A stretch of DNA of 7,266 nt, from positions 1,205 through 8,470 of the forward strand of contig DGHP01000160.1 of assembly GCA_002392705.1 (NCBI GenBank), in the 5' to 3' direction. The position numbers and the translations under genes were made by a program. Below, piece after piece: positions 1 through 5,446 of this stretch. Position 1 is the first letter of the stretch, and each line of letters begins with the position of its first letter. Source of the DNA: Lachnospiraceae bacterium UBA3845 (GTDB lineage Bacteria > Bacillota > Clostridia > Lachnospirales > Lachnospiraceae). The notes beneath the pieces were generated by a model. That model was not told where the DNA came from. It did no database searches and saw only the letters and a list, made by a program, of their open reading frames with translations.

Positions 1-1
1 A

Positions 2-106
2 AGCAGCGCAAAGACCGGATCTTCCTCCAAAACAGGGAGCAGCGCGAAGACCGGATCTTCCGCTTCCAAGACAGGAAGCAGCGCGAAGACTGCTTCTTCC
101 TCTTCC
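2..106 (+). repeat. In-frame tandem repeats encoding SSAKTGSS / SKTG units
   Basis: Three head-to-tail copies begin at 2, 38 and 77, each opening with AGCAGCGCRAAGAC; the first two continue with CGGATCTTCC. Unit lengths are 36 and 39 nt, both multiples of three, so length changes keep the frame. The array probably continues upstream of the window. Confidence 0.8.
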
Positions 107-352
107 ACCCTTAAGCTTTCTGCTGAAGAGAAGAGAGTGGTTAAGGCCTACCGGGGGGCGGAAGAAGGGGTTCAGTCCATCGTCCGCATGCTGCTTGGCG
201 CCGACACGCAGTCCTCTTCGTCCAAAAAGGAAAGCAGTGTTCTGGAGACGCTTCTCGGGAGCCTTGCCCAGGGGAATTCTTCCTCTGCTTCTTCAGGCTC
301 CGGCGGCGGAAATCTGATGGATGTATTAATGGGGATGCTGGGCGGAAAATAA
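2..352 (+). CDS. 3' end of a Ser/Lys/Thr-rich repeat protein of unknown function (partial)
   Basis: The reading frame is open from base 2 and ends with TAA at 350-352, so the gene starts upstream of the window. I do not recognise the family. The visible 116 residues begin with a low-complexity stretch built on an SSAKTGSS / SKTG theme (bases 2-106). A more ordinary segment beginning LKLSAEEKRVVKAYRGAEEG follows. The C-terminus has two similar short Leu/Gly-rich segments, VLETLLGSLAQG (239-274) and LMDVLMGMLGGK (314-349), joined by a Ser/Gly linker; VQSIVRMLLG just upstream has a related pattern. A GTG at 137 could be mistaken for a start, but the frame continues upstream without a stop and with matching composition, and no Shine-Dalgarno precedes 137. 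The repeat region looks like a flexible linker in a modular or surface protein, which is inference. No membrane segment or sorting signal is visible at the C-terminus. Confidence 0.75.
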   Translation, partial: SSAKTGSSSKTGSSAKTGSSASKTGSSAKTASSSSTLKLSAEEKRVVKAYRGAEEGVQSIVRMLLGADTQSSSSKKESSVLETLLGSLAQGNSSSASSGSGGGNLMDVLMGMLGGK

Positions 353-374
353 AAAAGGGCAGCGCAGGCTGCCC
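351..374 (-). terminator. Rho-independent terminator of folT
   Basis: GGGCAGC (357-363) and GCTGCCC (368-374) form a perfect 7-bp stem with a 4-nt loop. On the - strand the stem is followed by a run of six U (bases 356-351), 12 nt past the folT stop codon. It shares base 374 with the opposing + strand terminator. Confidence 0.8.
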
Positions 375-399
375 TGTCTGTATGCCTCAGACAGTTTTT
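374..399 (+). terminator. Rho-independent terminator of the upstream + strand gene
   Basis: CTGTCTG (374-380) pairs with CAGACAG (388-394) across a 7-nt loop, followed by TTTTT at 395-399. It lies 22 nt after the stop of the repeat protein. Its right arm and T-tract are also the last codons of the convergent folT gene. Confidence 0.75.
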
Positions 400-944
400 C
401 GGGGCCGGGCTGACTGCCGGACGATGTCTGTGACGGGACTGAAATAAAGCAGAATGGTCACGACGATATACATCGGGATCATGACGGCGAACTGGATCAG
501 CCGCGTCGGCATGATTGCGTAGAAATTATAACCCAGGATCAGGACCAGCCCCATCGTATTAAACAGCAGAGTGGAAAGAACGCCTGTCAGCAGGATGCCT
601 GCCGCGAGGACGGCCATCCGGCGGGCGTTTTTTATTCGGGATGAAGGCTTGAAGAAGGACGGAACGACGCCCCAGCAGACTGCGGCGAGGGTGATCAGCG
701 GGTTGACCGCGTACCCCTGGATCAGGCAGCCCAGAAGATCGGCGGTAAGCCCGGTAAGAGCTCCGGCGGCCGGACCGAACCAGAGGCCTGCCATGATAAT
801 GGCGACGGGACCGAAAGTGATCCTGCCGAATCCGCCGATATTTACTGCCAGAAGGCGGGTGAGAATGATCTGCGCGGCGACAAGAAGGCCGAGCGAGACC
901 ACGGTGAACGTGCTCCAGTCGGTTCTGAGGTTTCGTTTCTGCAT
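387..944 (-). CDS. folT: ECF transporter substrate-binding (S) component, probably folate-specific FolT
   Basis: The product is 185 residues of mostly hydrophobic sequence, the usual size for an ECF S component. Roughly six membrane segments are visible: near residues 13-33, 42-56, 58-72, 80-97, 108-130 and 148-170. The loop and start of the second helix, GGFGRITFGPVAIIMAGLWF (37-56), and the following GPAAGALTGLTADLLG match the pattern of vitamin-type S components. Such proteins bind the vitamin in the membrane and share an EcfA/EcfA'/EcfT energising module that is usually encoded elsewhere; none is seen here. Folate as the substrate rests mainly on the THF riboswitch directly upstream (1004-1116). 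I place the start at the ATG at 944-942 because GGAGG (959-955) lies 10 nt upstream. The open frame continues to 1031, but that extension overlaps the riboswitch and reads as non-protein sequence. The gene ends in its own terminator at 351-374. Confidence 0.87.
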   Translation of the reverse strand: MQKRNLRTDWSTFTVVSLGLLVAAQIILTRLLAVNIGGFGRITFGPVAIIMAGLWFGPAAGALTGLTADLLGCLIQGYAVNPLITLAAVCWGVVPSFFKPSSRIKNARRMAVLAAGILLTGVLSTLLFNTMGLVLILGYNFYAIMPTRLIQFAVMIPMYIVVTILLYFSPVTDIVRQSARPRKTV

Positions 945-970
945 AATACATGTACCTCCATTATGCAAAA
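937..970 (-). promoter_or_regulatory. Translation-initiation hairpin of folT (SD in loop, AUG in stem)
   Basis: On the - strand, bases 970-960 pair with 947-937 over 11 bp, with one G-U pair and a perfect TGCATAAT/ATTATGCA core. The 12-nt loop (959-948) contains the GGAGG Shine-Dalgarno. The start codon (944-942) is wholly base-paired in the 3' arm. This could serve as the expression platform of the upstream riboswitch; that role is inferred. Confidence 0.65.
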
Positions 971-1003
971 CCGCCCCCACATATAGAGATGTCTCATACA
1001 TGC

Positions 1004-1116
1004 AGCAACGGGTGCGGAAGAAGCACCGCAAGCCTGCACGAAGATTTCCGTGAGGCTTTTCGGTTCAGGGCGACTCCCCATCCCTGAAAACTTAACGCGC
1101 TTTTTCCTACTTCGCT
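1004..1116 (-). ncRNA. Tetrahydrofolate (THF) riboswitch aptamer upstream of folT
   Basis: Read on the - strand, the element folds as the THF-I class aptamer. P1 is AGCGA (1116-1112) with TTGCT (1008-1004). The internal loop strands are AGTA (1111-1108) and GCACCCG (1015-1009). P2 is GGAAAAAGC (1107-1099) with GCTTCTTCC (1024-1016), 8 of 9 paired. The conserved GCGTTAAGT follows. P3 is TTCAGGG with CCCTGAA around a loop opening ATGGGGAGTCG. A further hairpin AAGCCT-CACG / CGTG-C-AGGCTT ends in the conserved GCGGT just before the 3' strand of P2. The loop strands and the GCGTTAAGT and GCGGT blocks match the class as I recall it. This class is known to sit upstream of folT and folate biosynthesis genes in Firmicutes and to lower expression when THF is bound. 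No U-tract lies between aptamer and start codon, so control is probably translational. Confidence 0.9.
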
Positions 1117-1137
1117 ATTCGTGATATGTTGGAGTTT

Positions 1138-1165
1138 ATTATACTGCTGCCGGATAAAAATGCAA
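1138..1165 (-). promoter_or_regulatory. Sigma-A type promoter of folT
   Basis: On the - strand a perfect -10, TATAAT (1143-1138), is preceded after 16 nt by TTGCAT (1165-1160) as a weak -35. A start near 1131 would lie about 15 nt before the riboswitch. On the + strand TATACT (1140-1145) overlaps this -10 and could be a weak divergent promoter for the epimerase-like gene, but I see no convincing -35 for it. Confidence 0.65.
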
Positions 1166-1190
1166 CCGTTTTGTAGCCGGCAGCCCGGGC

Positions 1191-1305
1191 CATGCCGCAA
1201 TCAAAGGCCGGAGCATGCCACAATCAAAGTCCGGGCCATGCCGTAATCAAAGGCCTGAGCATGCTGCAATCAAAGGCAGAGCCATACCGCAATCAGATGC
1301 CAGGC
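1191..1305. repeat. Five tandem 23-bp direct repeats in the divergent intergenic region
   Basis: Copies start at 1191, 1214, 1237, 1260 and 1283 with an exact 23-bp period and no spacer. The shared core is CATGCCGCAATCAAAGGC; the last copy is the most diverged. Each unit carries a short inverted pair (GCC...GGC) around CAATCAAA. The period is not a multiple of three and no plausible protein is encoded. The array lies 26 bp upstream of the folT -35 and 52 bp upstream of the next + strand start codon, so it could bind a regulator of either gene. Confidence 0.85.
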
Positions 1306-1357
1306 TGCGCCTGTGATATCAGGCCGGGCCGCCACAGAGATAAGGAGAGACAAGACA

Positions 1358-2344
1358 ATGCTGAAAGAAGAGAGAAAAGGATACATCGGAAATCCCCGCC
1401 AGCTTTATACCCTGCGCAGGCTCACAGCGGCGGAGGGGAAGGCCAGGGGAACGCAGATCATTGAGGTATGCACGGCCGGAGGCCTTCAGCTGGATATTCT
1501 GCCGGACGCGGGTCTTGATATCGGTCAGACCCGGTATAAAGGAATCAATATGTCCTGGATGTGCAAAAACGGCTATGACAGCCCGGCCGTGATCGCGCCG
1601 TACGAGAGTGAATTCCTGAATACCTTCCCGGGCGGGCTCCTTTATACCTGCGGCCTCAGAACGGCAGGCCCGGGCAACCGGGACGACAACGGGGAATGGC
1701 AGCCCATGCACGGCCGTTATCACAGCCTGCCGGCGGAACAGGTCTGCGCGGAAGCGGAAGGGGACGAAATCAGAATCCGTGGAACCGTAAGGGAGACCGC
1801 CCTGTTCGGGCATGTCCTGGAGCTGAAGCGGACAATCCGCATTCCGATCTACGGGTCTGAGATCACGGTGGAGGATGAACTGACCAACCTGACGCCCAGA
1901 GCGGAAGAGATCATGCAGATCTATCACTGCAATTTCGGTTATCCGATGCTGAGCGAGAAGGCGGAGCTGATCCTTCCCGAAGAGAGGGAGACGATTCCCC
2001 GCACGGAATTCGCAAAGACCGGTCTTGAGAAATGCTGCCGCTTTGACAGCCCCATCGACAGCGAGGAGGAGCGGGTATTCTTCCATAAGATGAAGAAAGA
2101 ATTCACCGCGGCGCTGGTCAATCCGGAGATCGGCGTCCGCATGACCATGACCTGGAGCGGGGATACGCTGCCCGTGCTGACCCAGTGGAGAAGCATGGCA
2201 AGCGGCGACTATGTGCTCGGCCTGGAGCCGACCAACTGCTATATCATGGGACGGCAGGAGGAACGCCGGAACGGCACCCTGCCTGTTCTCGGTGCCTTTG
2301 AGACAGAGGTTCACAGGGTGAAATTCTCATTTTCCGAAAGCTGA
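1358..2344 (+). CDS. DUF4432-type aldose 1-epimerase (mutarotase) family protein
   Basis: The product is 328 residues, a cytosolic galactose-mutarotase-like beta-sandwich protein of the DUF4432 type. Members are thought to interconvert alpha and beta anomers of sugars or to bind sugars; the substrate here is unknown. Family-typical blocks are LPDAGLDIGQTRYKG, FPGGLLYTCGL, MHGRYHSLPAE (H118, H122), YHCNFGYPML (H190) and LGLEPTN. H190 and E290 are likely counterparts of the mutarotase His/Glu catalytic pair; this assignment is by position only. The ATG at 1358 is chosen because AAGGAGA (1342-1348) sits about 10 nt upstream. An in-frame ATG at 1313 has no ribosome binding site and would add a 15-residue extension unlike the family. 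No rho-independent terminator follows directly. The next gene has its own promoter about 200 nt downstream, so this gene is probably transcribed alone or at the head of a leaky unit. Confidence 0.85.
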   Translation: MLKEERKGYIGNPRQLYTLRRLTAAEGKARGTQIIEVCTAGGLQLDILPDAGLDIGQTRYKGINMSWMCKNGYDSPAVIAPYESEFLNTFPGGLLYTCGLRTAGPGNRDDNGEWQPMHGRYHSLPAEQVCAEAEGDEIRIRGTVRETALFGHVLELKRTIRIPIYGSEITVEDELTNLTPRAEEIMQIYHCNFGYPMLSEKAELILPEERETIPRTEFAKTGLEKCCRFDSPIDSEEERVFFHKMKKEFTAALVNPEIGVRMTMTWSGDTLPVLTQWRSMASGDYVLGLEPTNCYIMGRQEERRNGTLPVLGAFETEVHRVKFSFSES

Positions 2345-2394
2345 TCCATGCCCGCATACTGATCCCACACCGTACCCCGGGCTCCGTGCCCTTG

Positions 2395-2485
2395 CGTAAT
2401 TTCCGTGAAGGCGGAATTGATCCGGACCATGAACAGACCTGTGCACGCGCAATTCCGCCAGGGCGGAACGGATCCGGGCCGTGAA
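2395..2485. repeat. Pair of ~38-bp intergenic direct repeats containing inverted repeats
   Basis: Copy 1 (2395-2433) and copy 2 (2448-2485), offset by about 52 bp, share the pattern AATTCCG....GGCGGAA..GATCCGG.CC.TGAA. Each contains an imperfect palindrome; in copy 2 it is TTCCGC-CAGG-GCGGAA. No T-tract follows, so these are not classical terminators. The words GAACAGACC and GATCCGGGC recur in the intergenic region near 6560-6640. Confidence 0.6.
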
Positions 2486-2540
2486 TCATAATGACCGTAC
2501 TGAAAAGTTTCCGACTTGTACTTTTCTTATGAACATGCTG

Positions 2541-2549
2541 TGTTATAAT
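2541..2549 (+). promoter_or_regulatory. Extended -10 promoter for the GH13-like gene
   Basis: TGTTATAAT is a perfect extended -10 (TG-N-TATAAT). The -35 region near 2521-2527 (CTTTTCT) is poor, as is common with extended -10 promoters. Transcription would start near 2556 and give a leader of about 170 nt before the GTG at 2725. Confidence 0.6.
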
Positions 2550-2555
2550 GGTTGT

Positions 2556-2724
2556 GATTCGTTTTACGGGTGGGACGAAAGAAAGGCAGTCCGGCCGGGG
2601 GAAACATCCGGGCCGGGATGATAATATGCGGGGCGGCTTTTCGTAAGAAAGCCCGGAAATGCCTGCCATTGTGGCATGGGAAGCATTTTCGGAACGCGGA
2701 AAGCCTGTCAGAAAGGAGTTTTAC
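2556..2724 (+). other. Structured mRNA leader of the GH13-like gene
   Basis: The leader holds several possible hairpins. CCGGCC (2591-2596) can pair with GGCCGG (2611-2616), while an overlapping alternative pairs CATCC (2605-2609) with GGATG (2616-2620). GGCTTTTC (2635-2642) can pair with GAAAGCC (2647-2653) around GTAA, with one bulge. ATGCC (2659-2663) can pair with GGCAT (2673-2677). I cannot match it to a known riboswitch class. AAGGAG at 2713-2718, 6 nt before the GTG, is the ribosome binding site. Confidence 0.4.
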
Positions 2725-4722
2725 GTGAACTGGGAACCTGCAGTATCATATATAAGCGATCTGAAGATCAGCAGTTCTGTTCCCCATACCGATGTGACAG
2801 CTTCCGGCATCCTGTTTTCCGCAGTGGTTCCGGAAGGAAAGAAGGCGTCCCTGCTTCTCTATGAAAAGGGGAGCGAGGAGGTAAGCTGCGAGATTCCGTT
2901 CCCGGAGAAGCCCAGCATGGGGAGAATATCCGCCATGCTTGTTTCGGGGATTCCCGCGGAGCAGCTGGAATATAATTATAAGATCGGCGGACGGATCGTG
3001 ACGGATCCCGCCGCGCAGGTTGTGGCCGGACTGGACCGGTTCGGTGACCGGTCAGCGCGCGGTCCCCACCATGTGCGGGGCGGTTTTATCAGGACGGAAT
3101 TTGACTGGGGGGATGACCGGGAGGCACTCAGGATCCCGTACAGTGAATCTGTCTTTTATGAGCTGCATGTGCGCGGTTTTACAAAACACAGAAATTCAAA
3201 GGTGAAGGCGAAAGGAACCTTCAGCGGGCTTGCCGAGAAGATCCCCTACCTGAAAAGCCTGGGCGTCACGGCGGTCGTGCTTCTTCCGGTCTACGAATTT
3301 GATGAGATTACGGAAGACGACAGAAGGCTTGGCTGGAGACCGGAAGGCCTCCGCGAGCTGATCGCGGGAACCGCGCTTCCGCAGTCGGCGATCGCTGTTC
3401 AGGAAAACGGACAGGAAGAGCTTCCGGCACAGAGCCGGCAGAAAAAGCCGGTCCCGAAGGATCCGCAGCTGCAGGCAGAAAGCGGGAAGAGGGAAGGAAA
3501 GCTGAATTACTGGGGCTTTGGCCCGGGCTGGTTTTTTGCTCCCAAGCGTTCTTACAGCGCCTCTGACCGGCCGGAGGATGAGCTGCGCGCGATGGTCCGC
3601 AGTTTTCACGAGGCGGGCATGGAAGTGATCATGGAGATGTCTTTCCCGGACGGGATGGATATCGCTTTCGTCAGATCATGTCTTCTGTGGTGGAGACAGG
3701 TCTATCATATGGACGGTTTCTATCTGACAGGGAATCAGGACGATATCAATTCCGCCGTCAAGAGCGCGGCCCTGAGCGATGTGAAGCTGATTTCGGACTA
3801 TTTTGACACCAGAAGGATGTACCCCAAGGGAAGGCCTTACAGGTTCAGAAACCTCGCGGAGTGCAATGCCGGCTTCCGCAATGACGTGAGGCAGCTGCTG
3901 AAGGGGGACGAAAACCAGCTGAAGGCTTTTGTGGACCGGGTCCGCTATAATCCGAAGGATTCGGCCGTGGTCAATGCCATCACATCCCATAACGGTTTCA
4001 CGCTGATGGACCTTGTCTCTTACAATGACAAGCACAATGAGGCAAACGGGGAACAGAACCATGACGGCGCTCCCACGGAATATTCCTGGAACTGCGGCGT
4101 CGAGGGACCCTGCAGGAAGAAGGAGATTTCCCGCCTGCGCCTGAGGCAGATCAAAAATGCCCTGGCCATTCTGCTGCTGTCCCAGGGAACGCCGATGCTC
4201 CTGGCCGGGGACGAGATGGGGAATTCCCAGGACGGCAATTCAAATGCCTACTGCATAGATTCAGACCAGACCTGGCTGGACTGGCCGGATACCAGGATGT
4301 CCAGGGAACTGACGGATTTTGTGAAGAAGCTGACTGCCCTGAGAAAGGCTTATCCGGTTCTGCATACGGAGACGGAGCTTTCCGGCGGAAACAGCGGGGG
4401 ATTTTTCCCGGACTTTTCCTGCCACGGGAGCAATGCCTGGTTTGCTTCCTTTGACCAGCAGGACAGGGCCATCGGCCTGATGTACAGCGTGCGGGAAGAA
4501 AGCGGCCGGGAATTCAGCTGCGTCTATGCTGCCTACAACCTGCACTGGCAGGAGCAGAAACTGGCGCTGCCCTATCTTCCCCATGAGAGAGAATGGCACG
4601 TTATCCTGAATACGGGAGAGGACCGGTTCACGGAGATCGAGGAGAACGGGCAGGACAAAGATGAGGCTATGGTAAAATCCATCACCGTACCCGGACGCAC
4701 CGTGATCATTCTGGCCGGGTAG
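2725..4722 (+). CDS. GH13 family (GlgX/isoamylase-like) protein, apparently catalytically inactive
   Basis: The product is 665 residues from a GTG start with AAGGAG 6 nt upstream; the in-frame ATG at 2659 lacks a good site. An N-terminal CBM48-like beta-sandwich (about 20-110) precedes a GH13 barrel starting at SVFYELHVRGFT (142-153), and a C-terminal beta domain follows. Relatedness to glycogen debranching enzyme GlgX is clear from NYWGFGP (261-267), DLVSYNDKHNEANGE (429-443) and TPMLLAGDEMGNSQDGN further on. The catalytic motifs are degraded. Region I reads EVIMEMSFPD (300-309) where GlgX has EVILDIVLNH. Region II reads MDGFYLT, with T335 in place of the nucleophile Asp. Region III reads LISDYFD, with D358 in place of the acid/base Glu. 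Region IV reads SHNGFT, with N423 in place of Asp. About 44 residues between regions I and II are missing, and a polar insert fills about 203-259. No signal peptide is seen. A glycan-binding or regulatory role is inference. Confidence 0.85.
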   Translation: MNWEPAVSYISDLKISSSVPHTDVTASGILFSAVVPEGKKASLLLYEKGSEEVSCEIPFPEKPSMGRISAMLVSGIPAEQLEYNYKIGGRIVTDPAAQVVAGLDRFGDRSARGPHHVRGGFIRTEFDWGDDREALRIPYSESVFYELHVRGFTKHRNSKVKAKGTFSGLAEKIPYLKSLGVTAVVLLPVYEFDEITEDDRRLGWRPEGLRELIAGTALPQSAIAVQENGQEELPAQSRQKKPVPKDPQLQAESGKREGKLNYWGFGPGWFFAPKRSYSASDRPEDELRAMVRSFHEAGMEVIMEMSFPDGMDIAFVRSCLLWWRQVYHMDGFYLTGNQDDINSAVKSAALSDVKLISDYFDTRRMYPKGRPYRFRNLAECNAGFRNDVRQLLKGDENQLKAFVDRVRYNPKDSAVVNAITSHNGFTLMDLVSYNDKHNEANGEQNHDGAPTEYSWNCGVEGPCRKKEISRLRLRQIKNALAILLLSQGTPMLLAGDEMGNSQDGNSNAYCIDSDQTWLDWPDTRMSRELTDFVKKLTALRKAYPVLHTETELSGGNSGGFFPDFSCHGSNAWFASFDQQDRAIGLMYSVREESGREFSCVYAAYNLHWQEQKLALPYLPHEREWHVILNTGEDRFTEIEENGQDKDEAMVKSITVPGRTVIILAG

Positions 4723-4744
4723 ATCATAAAAAGGATCAGGTTCA

Positions 4745-5395
4745 ATGGGACAGACGGAGACAGATAAAAAGCAGGCCGCCGGCGGCGACGGCATGGCGCA
4801 TATCGCGGGGACCCCGACAGACGGGATCCTGACCGCAGAGAAAGCGCTGGGCCATCTGCGCACGGTTCTGCACCATAAGAGGCTTGTGGCGGAAGGTTGT
4901 TTTCAGGTGGGCCTTTACCGGCAGGGACTGACTCACGACCTGTCCAAGTTTTCGCCGACGGAATTTCTGAACGGTGTCCGCTTCTATCAGAACGGCGTGC
5001 AGAGTCCGAACAACGGGGAGCGGGTGAAGAAGGGCTATTCAGAAGCCTGGATGCACCACAAGGGGCGGAACCGCCATCATTATGAATACTGGACGGATTA
5101 CAGCATTGAAGCCGTCCGGACGGGCAAGGCGCCTGTTCAGCCGGTCCGCATGCCGCGCCGTTATGTGGCGGAGATGCTGATGGACCGGATCGCCGCTTCC
5201 AAGACGTATATGAAAGAAAACTATACGGATCAGGCCCCCCTGAGTTATTTCGGCGCTGGCAGGGCAAAGCAGCTGATGGATGAAAGAACCGCCGCGGAGC
5301 TTGAAAGGATGCTTAAGATTCTGGCGGAAAAAGGAGAGAAGGAGTGCTTCCGATTCGTCCGGGACTATTATCTGAAGGGCGGAAAGATGCGCTGA
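4745..5395 (+). CDS. DUF5662 family protein
   Basis: The product is 216 residues, soluble and His-rich, of the DUF5662 family common in Clostridia; no biochemical function is known to me. Conserved blocks are HLRTVLHHK (37-45), GLYRQGLTHDLSKFSPTEF (56-74), SPNNGERVKKGYSEAWMHHK (87-106) and HHKGRNRHHYEYW (104-116), followed by MPRRYVAEMLMDRIAASK. The spacing of H43/H44, the HD pair at 64-65 and the clustered His at 104-112 resembles a metal-binding HD-like fold; this is inference. The C-terminal part is helical and charged. The gene begins 22 nt after the GH13-like stop with no terminator between, so the two are probably co-transcribed. The start at 4745 has only a weak AAGGA site 9 nt upstream. 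The ATG at 4793 (residue 17) is an alternative and would remove a low-complexity leader. Confidence 0.8.
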   Translation: MGQTETDKKQAAGGDGMAHIAGTPTDGILTAEKALGHLRTVLHHKRLVAEGCFQVGLYRQGLTHDLSKFSPTEFLNGVRFYQNGVQSPNNGERVKKGYSEAWMHHKGRNRHHYEYWTDYSIEAVRTGKAPVQPVRMPRRYVAEMLMDRIAASKTYMKENYTDQAPLSYFGAGRAKQLMDERTAAELERMLKILAEKGEKECFRFVRDYYLKGGKMR

Positions 5396-5446
5396 TAAAA
5401 TATTCTTTTATTTTATGATTGTTATAGAAGAGGAGAGACAGAGGAG

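Noticed and set aside
571..1053. 160-codon open frame on the + strand over folT and its leader
   Set aside because: It overlaps folT and the riboswitch antisense, and its Arg/Pro-rich translation is typical of shadow frames.
1191..1305. CRISPR array
   Set aside because: The 23-bp copies are directly adjacent with no unique spacers, so this is a tandem repeat.
1192..1464. 90-codon open frame covering the 23-bp repeats
   Set aside because: The repeat period is not a multiple of three, the product has no coherent repeat unit or family likeness, and it runs into the epimerase-like gene out of frame.
1319..2314. 331-codon open frame on the - strand
   Set aside because: It lies wholly antisense to the well-supported epimerase-like gene, has no convincing ribosome binding site, and its translation resembles no protein; it is a by-product of GC-rich codon use.
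2565..2620. Resemblance of the GH13 leader to a cyclic-di-GMP (GEMM) riboswitch (GGGACGAAAG ... CCGGCC)
   Set aside because: Only one short block fits; the partner strands and the second hairpin with its tetraloop receptor are not found.
2659..2724. Upstream ATG start for the GH13-like gene
   Set aside because: No Shine-Dalgarno precedes it and the region forms leader hairpins, whereas the GTG at 2725 has AAGGAG at ideal spacing.
4572..5267. 231-codon open frame on the - strand
   Set aside because: It is antisense to the GH13-like 3' end and the DUF5662 gene, with low-complexity Ser/Pro/Arg translation and no initiation signal.
5396..5446. T-box leader for trpS
   Set aside because: The gap is 51 nt, far too short for a T-box, and no T-box sequence or antiterminator is present.
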